64,000 bases of DNA from the NCBI GenBank assembly GCA_963738425.1, contig CAVTWT010000010.1, positions 62,001-126,000 on the forward strand, written 5' to 3'. The translations under genes were made by a program, and so were the position numbers. The notes beneath the pieces are model-generated. The model was not told where the DNA came from. It was given only the letters and a program-made list of their open reading frames with translations, and made no database searches. This stretch comes from CADEEN01 sp963738425. GTDB lineage: Bacteria > Pseudomonadota > Gammaproteobacteria > Burkholderiales > Burkholderiaceae_C. Shown one piece after another: positions 57,170-64,000 of this stretch (positions within the stretch are counted from its first letter, which is position 1; each line of letters opens with the position of its first letter).

Positions 57170-58938
57170 GGCGCGATCCCCCGACCACCGTGAGCGCCCT
57201 TGCGCTGGATCGTGTCGAGCATGTCGACCACCCGTTCGCGTTGACTGAGCGTCGGCGCGGCGTCAACCGGCGCCGCTTGGCCGGCGCTCTTGGGTTGCTG
57301 CATCGCCTTCATCACGTCAGCAGCCGGGCCGTAGTGCTGCGTGCGGCCACCGTCGAGCACGAGCATCTTGTCGACATGCTGGATCAGCGTGTTCCTGTGC
57401 GTGACCACCACCACCGTGACCTGGCCGCGCAGGTCGCGCAGCGTGGCCGCGAGCGCGTTCTCGCCGGCGCCATCGAGGTTGGAGTTGGGTTCGTCCAGGA
57501 TCAGCAGCTTGGGGTCGCCGTACAGCGCACGGGCCAAGGCGATGCGTTGGCGCTGACCGGGCGAGAGCAGCGCGCCGGCCGGGTCGACCGGCGTGTCGTA
57601 GCCCTCGGGCAGCGACAGGATCAGCTCGTGCACATGCGCGCGCTGCGCCGCCCGCACCACCTTGGCTGAATCGACGGCGCCGAGGCGCGCGATATTCTCG
57701 GCCACCGTGCCGTGAAACAGCTCCACGTCCTGCGGCACGTAGCCGAGGTGCGGGCCTAGGTCTTCGCGTGGCCACAACGACAGGTCGGCCTGGTCCAGGC
57801 GCACCGTGCCGGCACTGGCCTTCCACACCCCCGTGAGCAAGCGCACCAGCGTGCTCTTGCCGGCGGCGCTGGGGCCGATGATGGCGAGTGCCTCGCCGGG
57901 CTCGAGCTGAAGCGACACGCCGGCCAGCAGCATGCGTTCGCTGTTCGGGGCGCGGAACACCAGGCCCTGCGCCAGCAACTTGCCGGTGGGGGCCGGCAGC
58001 ACCATGCGCTCGGGCTCGGCATCGCCTGCGGCCAGCAACTCACCGAGACGGCGGAACGCCGCGCGCCCTTCGGCCAGCACGCGCCAGCTACCGACCACCT
58101 GCTCCACAGGCGCGAGCGCACGGCCGAGCAACGTGGTGGTGGCGATCATGATGCCGGCCGTGGCCTCGCCGCGGATCACCAGCCAAGCCCCCAGGCCGAG
58201 GATCACCACCTGCACCGCCTGCCGCACCGTGCGCGCGGTCGCCGTCATCAGCACCGACTTGCGTGCCGTGGGGCCTTGCAATTCAGTGACCTCGGCGTTC
58301 TTCGCCCGCCAACGGCCGAGCAGTGCATCGGTCATGCCCATCGCCTGCGCCACCTCGGCGTTCTGCAAAGAGGCTTCGAGATAACGTGTAGCGTCGCCCG
58401 CAGCCTTCTGCAGCGATTCGATGTCACGCCGGGTCAGGAAGTCATTGGCCAGCGCCAGCCCAAGCATCAGCACCGCGGCTGCCGCCGCCGCCATGCCGAG
58501 CGCCGGGTGGGCGAGCCAGATCACGCCGACGTACACCACCACCCACGGCGCATCGAACAGCGCCAGCAGGCCCTGCGAGGAGAACAGCGCGCGCAACGAG
58601 GCCACATCGCGCAGGCCCTCGCTCGGCGGCCGGCCACTGCGCCGCGCGCCCTGCGCCACCGTGATACGCGCCACCGTGGGCGACAGCGCTTCGGCCACCA
58701 AGTTGCCGGCCACGCCCTGCAGGCGGCTGCGCAGGTAGTCCAGCGCGAGCAGCAGCGTCAACGCAATGCCAACGCCGAGCAGCAGCACCAGTAGGGTGTC
58801 GCTGCTCTGGCTGGACAGCACGCGGTCGAAGACCTGTAGCATGAACAGCGCCGGCACCAGCAGCAGCAGGTTGACGAAAAAGGACAGGCCGGCGACTTGG
58901 ATGAGCGGGCGTTTGAGGAGTGTCAGGAGCGGTTTCAT
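57166..58938 (-). CDS. Type I secretion ABC exporter (PrtD/RtxB-like)
   Basis: This 590-residue inner-membrane ATPase exports proteins with C-terminal signals. The N-terminal half has six helices (for example VAGLSFFVNLLLLVPALFML). No C39 peptidase domain is present, which places it with PrtD/HasD-like exporters rather than bacteriocin exporters. The ATPase half has Walker A IIGPSAAGKST, signature LSPGQRQRIALARAL, Walker B LLILDEPNSNLD and H-loop VVTHR. Directly upstream is the RTX protein gene, its probable cargo, and downstream the HlyD adaptor. A TolC gene is not in the window. Confidence 0.94.
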   Translation of the reverse strand: MKPLLTLLKRPLIQVAGLSFFVNLLLLVPALFMLQVFDRVLSSQSSDTLLVLLLGVGIALTLLLALDYLRSRLQGVAGNLVAEALSPTVARITVAQGARRSGRPPSEGLRDVASLRALFSSQGLLALFDAPWVVVYVGVIWLAHPALGMAAAAAAVLMLGLALANDFLTRRDIESLQKAAGDATRYLEASLQNAEVAQAMGMTDALLGRWRAKNAEVTELQGPTARKSVLMTATARTVRQAVQVVILGLGAWLVIRGEATAGIMIATTTLLGRALAPVEQVVGSWRVLAEGRAAFRRLGELLAAGDAEPERMVLPAPTGKLLAQGLVFRAPNSERMLLAGVSLQLEPGEALAIIGPSAAGKSTLVRLLTGVWKASAGTVRLDQADLSLWPREDLGPHLGYVPQDVELFHGTVAENIARLGAVDSAKVVRAAQRAHVHELILSLPEGYDTPVDPAGALLSPGQRQRIALARALYGDPKLLILDEPNSNLDGAGENALAATLRDLRGQVTVVVVTHRNTLIQHVDKMLVLDGGRTQHYGPAADVMKAMQQPKSAGQAAPVDAAPTLSQRERVVDMLDTIQRKGAHGGRGIAP

Positions 58939-59024
58939 GTGGCGGCAACTTGCGGCCAGAGACTACCGCTCGCCTCTGCGAGGCGAGCGGTAGGAGTTGG
59001 CAGCTTCAAACTTGCCCCCCGGGG
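58939..59024 (-). promoter_or_regulatory. Spacer with perfect hairpin between RTX protein and exporter genes
   Basis: A perfect inverted repeat spans 58963-58993: CTACCGCTCGCCTC, loop TGC, GAGGCGAGCGGTAG (14-bp stem). In the direction of transcription (minus strand) the bases after it are TCTGGCCGCAAGTTGCC, with no T-run, so it is not a classical terminator. It sits between the adhesin stop and the exporter start. It could stabilise the 3' end of the adhesin mRNA or lower exporter expression; this is inference. Confidence 0.55.
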
Positions 59025-62000
59025 TCAGGGGATGACGACGAAGTCAGTGTTGTCGACCGTGCCGGAGACGCCGGTCAGCGTCAGCGTCGCAAACAAGATC
59101 CTGGCTCCAGCGCCGTTGCCGTCCGCGTCGTAGTAGAGGTTCCCGGTCGCGGTGTCGTACAGGATGAAGTCATTGCTATCGCCAGCCGCGCCGCCCACGT
59201 TGGCTGCGAAATTCGCGGCGGCAAGCGGTGTCCCACCGATTGGCGGGGTCGCGAAAGCTGTAAATATCGATTCGTCGAGGTGGATCTTGTCGGCCGCATT
59301 GGCGTCGAAGTCGCGGGTCGTGTCGACGTTGGTCGCGGCGTTCAATGCGCTGTCGAAGACGAAGGTGTCGTTGTCCGAGCCACCGACGAGCACATCATTG
59401 CCGTCGCCCCCGTTGAGTCTATCGGCACCCGCGCCTCCGACCACCAAGTCATTGCCGTTGCCGGCACTGATGCTGTCAGGGCCCGCGTTGCCAAACAGCA
59501 GGTCGTTTCCGTTGCCACCCAAGAGGGTCTCGGTCGCACCCGCAGCTGACGCGGCGATCACGTCTTCTTGTGGACCGCCGGACAGGTCCAGATCGAGCCG
59601 GTACGCCGTGGTCGAGAGGTTGTAGCCAAATACATTGCCACCGTTGGTGAACGAAATTTGCTCGACATTGGTGCTTCCGATGAAGTGATCATCCACGGTG
59701 ATCTTCGTTGAGCCGACATCAATCACGAGATCGTTGCCGACACGCTCAAAATTGAGCGTCGAAATGACCGTGGTGTCGGTCGGCGGCGCAGTGAGAATTT
59801 CAATCTTGTCGCTCCCGCTGCCAGAATCGCGGATGAGATCCGTGCCATCGTTCAGTCCGAACCGGTAGGTGTCGTTTCCGCCGGCGCTAAGCAGAATGTC
59901 ATTGCCAGCGTTGCCGATCAGCGTTGTTCCACCGTTCGAGGTGACGATGATGTCGTCGCCTGACGTGCCGTCGAGGTTGCCCGCGGTGTCCTGGGTCACA
60001 TTGACGGCGCCCGATGCGCCGACTGTGGTTCCATCGGTCGCTTGGTAAGTGAATGAGCCCCCAGCCGTCGGCGAAGGATCGTTGACTGTGACGAAGCCGT
60101 TCGAACCGACGCCTGCCGTATGCGTTGCGCTCAGCCCAACCGCGCCGCCGACGCTGAAAATATCCAGCGCACCGCCACCATCTGGGTCCACGTCGTTCGC
60201 AAGCAAGGCCCACTCCGGCACCACGAAGTTGGTTCCCAATGCGATGTTCGTGATCACGTTGTCGGTCACCGCGGCCGGTCCGTCGTTGGTGCCGTTGATC
60301 GTGATCGTTACCGTCTGCGTATCGGATGCGGCGTTGTTGTCAGTGCTCTGCACCGTGTAGGTCAGCGTCAGCGATTGACCAGGTGCGAGGTAGTCGAATG
60401 CCTGCGGCTGCGCCGCCGAGTTGAATGTCCACGTGAGGTTGTGCGTGTCGCCGGTGTCGCCTGCCAGGCCTGAACTTGGCGTGACATTGACCAATGCCAA
60501 CAATTGCGAACTGCTCAACGCCAACCCGGTCGTTGTCCCCAACGCCACAACGGTCGTGACCGACGAGGCAATGGTGTCGTTCAGGTCGACGTCCGTGACT
60601 GTCAGGGTGCCCGTGGCGCTCAAGCCGACATTGTTTTCGGTTAGGGTGGATGCAGCACTGTCAGTCGTGATGAGCTGGATGTTCGGGCTGTCGTTGGTGC
60701 CCGTGATCGTGATCGTCACCACCTGCGTGGCCGTCGCACCGAAGTCGTCGGTCACCGTGGCGGTGAAGCTGTCGGTCACGCTGGCGCCTTCGGCCAGCGC
60801 ATCGGTGTCGCCGTCGCCGTTGGCCAGCGTGTAGCTCCACGCCCCGCCCGCCGTGATCGCGAAGCCGCCGTAGGTGCCCGTGGCGTTTCCGCTCCACGTC
60901 GCCGTGGCGCCCGTGTCCACGTCGCTCGAGCTCAGCGTGCCGCTGGCATCCGCATCGCCCGCCACCACCGTGCCGTTGTCCAGGTTGCCGGCCTCGATGG
61001 CCGTGCCTTCGTTGCCGCCCACCGCCGTCGTGATCACCGGGCTGTCGTTGGTGCCCGTGATCGTGATCGTCACCACCTGCGTGGCCGTCGCACCGAAGTC
61101 GTCGGTCACCGTGGCGGTGAAGCTGTCGGTCACGCTGGCGCCTTCGGCCAGCGCATCGGTGTCGCCGTCGCCGTTGGCCAGCGTGTAGCTCCACGCCCCG
61201 CCCGCCGTGATCGCGAAGCCGCCGTAGGTGCCCGTGGCGTTTCCGCTCCACGTCGCCGTGGCGCCCGTGTCCACGTCGCTCGAGCTCAGCGTGCCGCTGG
61301 CATCCGCATCGCCCGCCACCACCGTGCCGTTGTCCAGGTTGCCGGCCTCGATGGCCGTGCCTTCGTTGCCGCCCACCGCCGTCGTGATCACCGGGCTGTC
61401 GTTGGTGCCCGTGATCGTGATCGTCACCACCTGCGTGGCCGTCGCACCGAAGTCGTCGGTCACCGTGGCGGTGAAGCTGTCGGTCACGCTGGCGCCTTCG
61501 GCCAGCGCATCGGTGTCGCCGTCGCCGTTGGCCAGCGTGTAGCTCCACGCCCCGCCCGCCGTGATCGCGAAGCCGCCGTAGGTGCCCGTGGCGTTTCCGC
61601 TCCACGTCGCCGTGGCGCCCGTGTCCACGTCGCTCGAGCTCAGCGTGCCGCTGGCATCCGCATCGCCCGCCACCACCGTGCCGTTGTCCAGGTTGCCGGC
61701 CTCGATGGCCGTGCCTTCGTTGCCGCCCACCGCCGTCGTGATCACCGGGCTGTCGTTGGTGCCCGTGATCGTGATCGTCACCACCTGCGTGGCCGTCGCA
61801 CCGAAGTCGTCGGTCACCGTGGCGGTGAAGCTGTCGGTCACGCTGGCGCCTTCGGCCAGCGCATCGGTGTCGCCGTCGCCGTTGGCCAGCGTGTAGCTCC
61901 ACGCCCCGCCCGCCGTGATCGCGAAGCCGCCGTAGGTGCCCGTGGCGTTTCCGCTCCACGTCGCCGTGGCGCCCGTGTCCACGTCGCTCGAGCTCAGCGT

Positions 62001-64000
62001 GCCGCTGGCATCCGCATCGCCCGCCACCACCGTGCCGTTGTCCAGGTTGCCGGCCTCGATGGCCGTGCCTTCGTTGCCGCCCACCGCCGTCGTGATCACC
62101 GGGCTGTCGTTGGTGCCCGTGATCGTGATCGTCACCACCTGCGTGGCCGTCGCACCGAAGTCGTCGGTCACCGTGGCGGTGAAGCTGTCGGTCACGCTGG
62201 CGCCTTCGGCCAGCGCATCGGTGTCGCCGTCGCCGTTGGCCAGCGTGTAGCTCCACGCCCCGCCCGCCGTGATCGCGAAGCCGCCGTAGGTGCCCGTGGC
62301 GTTTCCGCTCCACGTCGCCGTGGCGCCCGTGTCCACGTCGCTCGAGCTCAGCGTGCCGCTGGCATCCGCATCGCCCGCCACCACCGTGCCGTTGTCCAGG
62401 TTGCCGGCCTCGATGGCCGTGCCTTCGTTGCCGCCCACCGCCGTCGTGATCACCGGGCTGTCGTTGGTGCCCGTGATCGTGATCGTCACCACCTGCGTGG
62501 CCGTCGCACCGAAGTCGTCGGTCACCGTGGCGGTGAAGCTGTCGGTCACGCTGGCGCCTTCGGCCAGCGCATCGGTGTCGCCGTCGCCGTTGGCCAGCGT
62601 GTAGCTCCACGCCCCGCCCGCCGTGATCGCGAAGCCGCCGTAGGTGCCCGTGGCGTTTCCGCTCCACGTCGCCGTGGCGCCCGTGTCCACGTCGCTCGAG
62701 CTCAGCGTGCCGCTGGCATCCGCATCGCCCGCCACCACCGTGCCGTTGTCCAGGTTGCCGGCCTCGATGGCCGTGCCTTCGTTGCCGCCCACCGCCGTCG
62801 TGATCACCGGGCTGTCGTTGGTGCCCGTGATCGTGATCGTCACCACCTGCGTGGCCGTCGCACCGAAGTCGTCGGTCACCGTGGCGGTGAAGCTGTCGGT
62901 CACGCTGGCGCCTTCGGCCAGCGCATCGGTGTCGCCGTCGCCGTTGGCCAGCGTGTAGCTCCACGCCCCGCCCGCCGTGATCGCGAAGCCGCCGTAGGTG
63001 CCCGTGGCGTTTCCGCTCCACGTCGCCGTGGCGCCCGTGTCCACGTCGCTCGAGCTCAGCGTGCCGCTGGCATCCGCATCGCCCGCCACCACCGTGCCGT
63101 TGTCCAGGTTGCCGGCCTCGATGGCCGTGCCTTCGTTGCCGCCCACCGCCGTCGTGATCACCGGGCTGTCGTTGGTGCCCGTGATCGTGATCGTCACCAC
63201 CTGCGTGGCCGTCGCACCGAAGTCGTCGGTCACCGTGGCGGTGAAGCTGTCGGTCACGCTGGCGCCTTCGGCCAGCGCATCGGTGTCGCCGTCGCCGTTG
63301 GCCAGCGTGTAGCTCCACGCCCCGCCCGCCGTGATCGCGAAGCCGCCGTAGGTGCCCGTGGCGTTTCCGCTCCACGTCGCCGTGGCGCCCGTGTCCACGT
63401 CGCTCGAGCTCAGCGTGCCGCTGGCATCCGCATCGCCCGCCACCACCGTGCCGTTGTCCAGGTTGCCGGCCTCGATGGCCGTGCCTTCGTTGCCGCCCAC
63501 CGCCGTCGTGATCACCGGGCTGTCGTTGGTGCCCGTGATCGTGATCGTCACCACCTGCGTGGCCGTCGCACCGAAGTCGTCGGTCACCGTGGCGGTGAAG
63601 CTGTCGGTCACGCTGGCGCCTTCGGCCAGCGCATCGGTGTCGCCGTCGCCGTTGGCCAGCGTGTAGCTCCACGCCCCGCCCGCCGTGATCGCGAAGCCGC
63701 CGTAGGTGCCCGTGGCGTTTCCGCTCCACGTCGCCGTGGCGCCCGTGTCCACGTCGCTCGAGCTCAGCGTGCCGCTGGCATCCGCATCGCCCGCCACCAC
63801 CGTGCCGTTGTCCAGGTTGCCGGCCTCGATGGCCGTGCCTTCGTTGCCGCCCACCGCCGTCGTGATCACCGGGCTGTCGTTGGTGCCCGTGATCGTGATC
63901 GTCACCACCTGCGTGGCCGTCGCACCGAAGTCGTCGGTCACCGTGGCGGTGAAGCTGTCGGTCACGCTGGCGCCTTCGGCCAGCGCATCGGTGTCGCCGT
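59025..64000 (-). CDS. Giant RTX/VCBS-repeat T1SS adhesin, N-terminus beyond window
   Basis: This is the 3' part of a very large secreted protein. The frame is open to the window edge, and the visible Met at 63965 is inside a repeat, so the true start is outside. From the N-terminal side there are at least nine identical 118-residue VCBS/cadherin-like units (VTITITGTNDSPVITTAVGG...). One divergent unit (SPNIQLITTDSAASTLTENN) and one further VCBS-like segment (INGTNDGPAAVTDNV) come next. The C-terminal end has Ca2+-binding nonapeptide repeats (GGNGNDLLFGNAGPDSI, GGAGADRLNGGDGNDVLVGG). It closes with a T1SS C-terminal target region (NDFILYDTATGNLYYDADGN). It is probably a surface adhesin or biofilm matrix protein. 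Confidence 0.93.
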   Translation of the reverse strand, partial: GDTDALAEGASVTDSFTATVTDDFGATATQVVTITITGTNDSPVITTAVGGNEGTAIEAGNLDNGTVVAGDADASGTLSSSDVDTGATATWSGNATGTYGGFAITAGGAWSYTLANGDGDTDALAEGASVTDSFTATVTDDFGATATQVVTITITGTNDSPVITTAVGGNEGTAIEAGNLDNGTVVAGDADASGTLSSSDVDTGATATWSGNATGTYGGFAITAGGAWSYTLANGDGDTDALAEGASVTDSFTATVTDDFGATATQVVTITITGTNDSPVITTAVGGNEGTAIEAGNLDNGTVVAGDADASGTLSSSDVDTGATATWSGNATGTYGGFAITAGGAWSYTLANGDGDTDALAEGASVTDSFTATVTDDFGATATQVVTITITGTNDSPVITTAVGGNEGTAIEAGNLDNGTVVAGDADASGTLSSSDVDTGATATWSGNATGTYGGFAITAGGAWSYTLANGDGDTDALAEGASVTDSFTATVTDDFGATATQVVTITITGTNDSPVITTAVGGNEGTAIEAGNLDNGTVVAGDADASGTLSSSDVDTGATATWSGNATGTYGGFAITAGGAWSYTLANGDGDTDALAEGASVTDSFTATVTDDFGATATQVVTITITGTNDSPVITTAVGGNEGTAIEAGNLDNGTVVAGDADASGTLSSSDVDTGATATWSGNATGTYGGFAITAGGAWSYTLANGDGDTDALAEGASVTDSFTATVTDDFGATATQVVTITITGTNDSPVITTAVGGNEGTAIEAGNLDNGTVVAGDADASGTLSSSDVDTGATATWSGNATGTYGGFAITAGGAWSYTLANGDGDTDALAEGASVTDSFTATVTDDFGATATQVVTITITGTNDSPVITTAVGGNEGTAIEAGNLDNGTVVAGDADASGTLSSSDVDTGATATWSGNATGTYGGFAITAGGAWSYTLANGDGDTDALAEGASVTDSFTATVTDDFGATATQVVTITITGTNDSPVITTAVGGNEGTAIEAGNLDNGTVVAGDADASGTLSSSDVDTGATATWSGNATGTYGGFAITAGGAWSYTLANGDGDTDALAEGASVTDSFTATVTDDFGATATQVVTITITGTNDSPNIQLITTDSAASTLTENNVGLSATGTLTVTDVDLNDTIASSVTTVVALGTTTGLALSSSQLLALVNVTPSSGLAGDTGDTHNLTWTFNSAAQPQAFDYLAPGQSLTLTYTVQSTDNNAASDTQTVTITINGTNDGPAAVTDNVITNIALGTNFVVPEWALLANDVDPDGGGALDIFSVGGAVGLSATHTAGVGSNGFVTVNDPSPTAGGSFTYQATDGTTVGASGAVNVTQDTAGNLDGTSGDDIIVTSNGGTTLIGNAGNDILLSAGGNDTYRFGLNDGTDLIRDSGSGSDKIEILTAPPTDTTVISTLNFERVGNDLVIDVGSTKITVDDHFIGSTNVEQISFTNGGNVFGYNLSTTAYRLDLDLSGGPQEDVIAASAAGATETLLGGNGNDLLFGNAGPDSISAGNGNDLVVGGAGADRLNGGDGNDVLVGGSDNDTFVFDSALNAATNVDTTRDFDANAADKIHLDESIFTAFATPPIGGTPLAAANFAANVGGAAGDSNDFILYDTATGNLYYDADGNGAGARILFATLTLTGVSGTVDNTDFVVIP
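60687..64000 (-). repeat. 354-bp tandem repeat array (VCBS units)
   Basis: The string GCTGTCGTTGGTGCCCGTGA recurs at 60687, 61041, 61395, 61749, 62103, 62457, 62811, 63165, 63519 and 63873, exactly 354 bp apart. Nine full units and a 128-bp partial one fit in the window. All units give the same translation in more than one frame, so they appear identical at DNA level, which means recent duplication or homogenisation. As 354 is a multiple of three, copy-number changes keep the frame. The true number of units is uncertain because identical repeats collapse or expand in assembly. Confidence 0.92.

Noticed and set aside
58963..58993. Intrinsic terminator after the adhesin
   Set aside because: The stem is perfect, but no T-run follows on the transcribed strand.
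60661..63729. A 1022-codon minus-strand frame over the repeat array
   Set aside because: It exists only because a stop-free 354-bp unit is repeated in phase; the product is a His/Arg-rich artefact in another frame of the adhesin.
60687..64000. CRISPR array
   Set aside because: The repeats are 354-bp direct, coding, contiguous and without spacers.

Overview
The window is GC-rich chromosomal DNA with tightly packed genes, many joined by 1- to 4-base stop/start overlaps. It looks like a betaproteobacterium of the order Burkholderiales (Comamonadaceae or a Rubrivivax/Leptothrix-type relative). The reasons are the gene order gyrA-pheA-tyrA-aroA/cmk-rpsA-ihfB-lapA-lapB, an AroA-Cmk fusion of the kind annotated in that order, an ROK kinase-ligA-zipA-smc string, a dapC-dapD-pilus ATPase-dapE-prmB string, and dispersed C5/G5-core intergenic repeats. 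No rRNA, tRNA, CRISPR array, insertion sequence or prophage was seen.

Layout. 1-13.7 kb: an OmpA-family porin (cut by the window edge) diverges from a plus-strand housekeeping block covering gyrase A, aromatic amino-acid synthesis (pheA, tyrA, aroA-cmk), ribosomal protein S1, IHF-beta and the LPS-assembly regulators LapA/LapB. 12.0-16.3 kb: a small glycan cassette with three paralogous GT-A-type glycosyltransferases, another glycosyltransferase and a polysaccharide pyruvyl-transferase-like gene. The minus-strand half of it is translationally coupled to dnaE. 16.3-30.1 kb: dnaE, a fatty-acid hydroxylase/sterol desaturase, a patatin, trhO, hydrolases, OsmC and DJ-1 proteins, a divergent ABC-ATPase/TesA esterase pair and a FecR/DUF6600 protein. 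30.2-39.3 kb: a minus-strand operon smc-GNAT-zipA-GNAT-ligA-ROK kinase-def. 39.6-42.9 kb: an orphan ParA ATPase, queF, a GNAT, a small SET protein and a hydrolase. 42.9-50.3 kb: a lysine/diaminopimelate operon dapC-dapD-pilT/U-like-(dapE-prmB fusion)-ABC-F. 50.3-53.8 kb: a membrane protein with an Mrr-like domain, convergent with a DUF3482 GTPase/DUF2868 membrane pair. 53.9-64 kb: ohr, a phytase-like secreted protein, and a type I secretion locus (HlyD adaptor, ABC exporter). Upstream of the exporter is its probable substrate, a giant RTX/VCBS protein with at least nine indistinguishable 354-bp repeats that runs off the window.

A striking property is that eight otherwise intact genes (gyrA, one glycosyltransferase, sterol desaturase, a serine hydrolase, smc, dapD, ABC-F, hlyD twice) are each broken by single-base indels. 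Nearly all are +1 insertions. Restoring one base gives gyrA, smc and dapD their full family length. Because gyrA, smc and dapD are essential or nearly so, sequencing or assembly error is the likeliest cause. These genes are annotated as single CDS with the shift position stated.

The least explained parts are the lapB-dnaE glycosyltransferase cassette, the in-frame DapE-PrmB fusion, the DUF2868/DUF3482 membrane GTPase pair with its convergent Mrr-like neighbour, and the repeat-expanded RTX adhesin.
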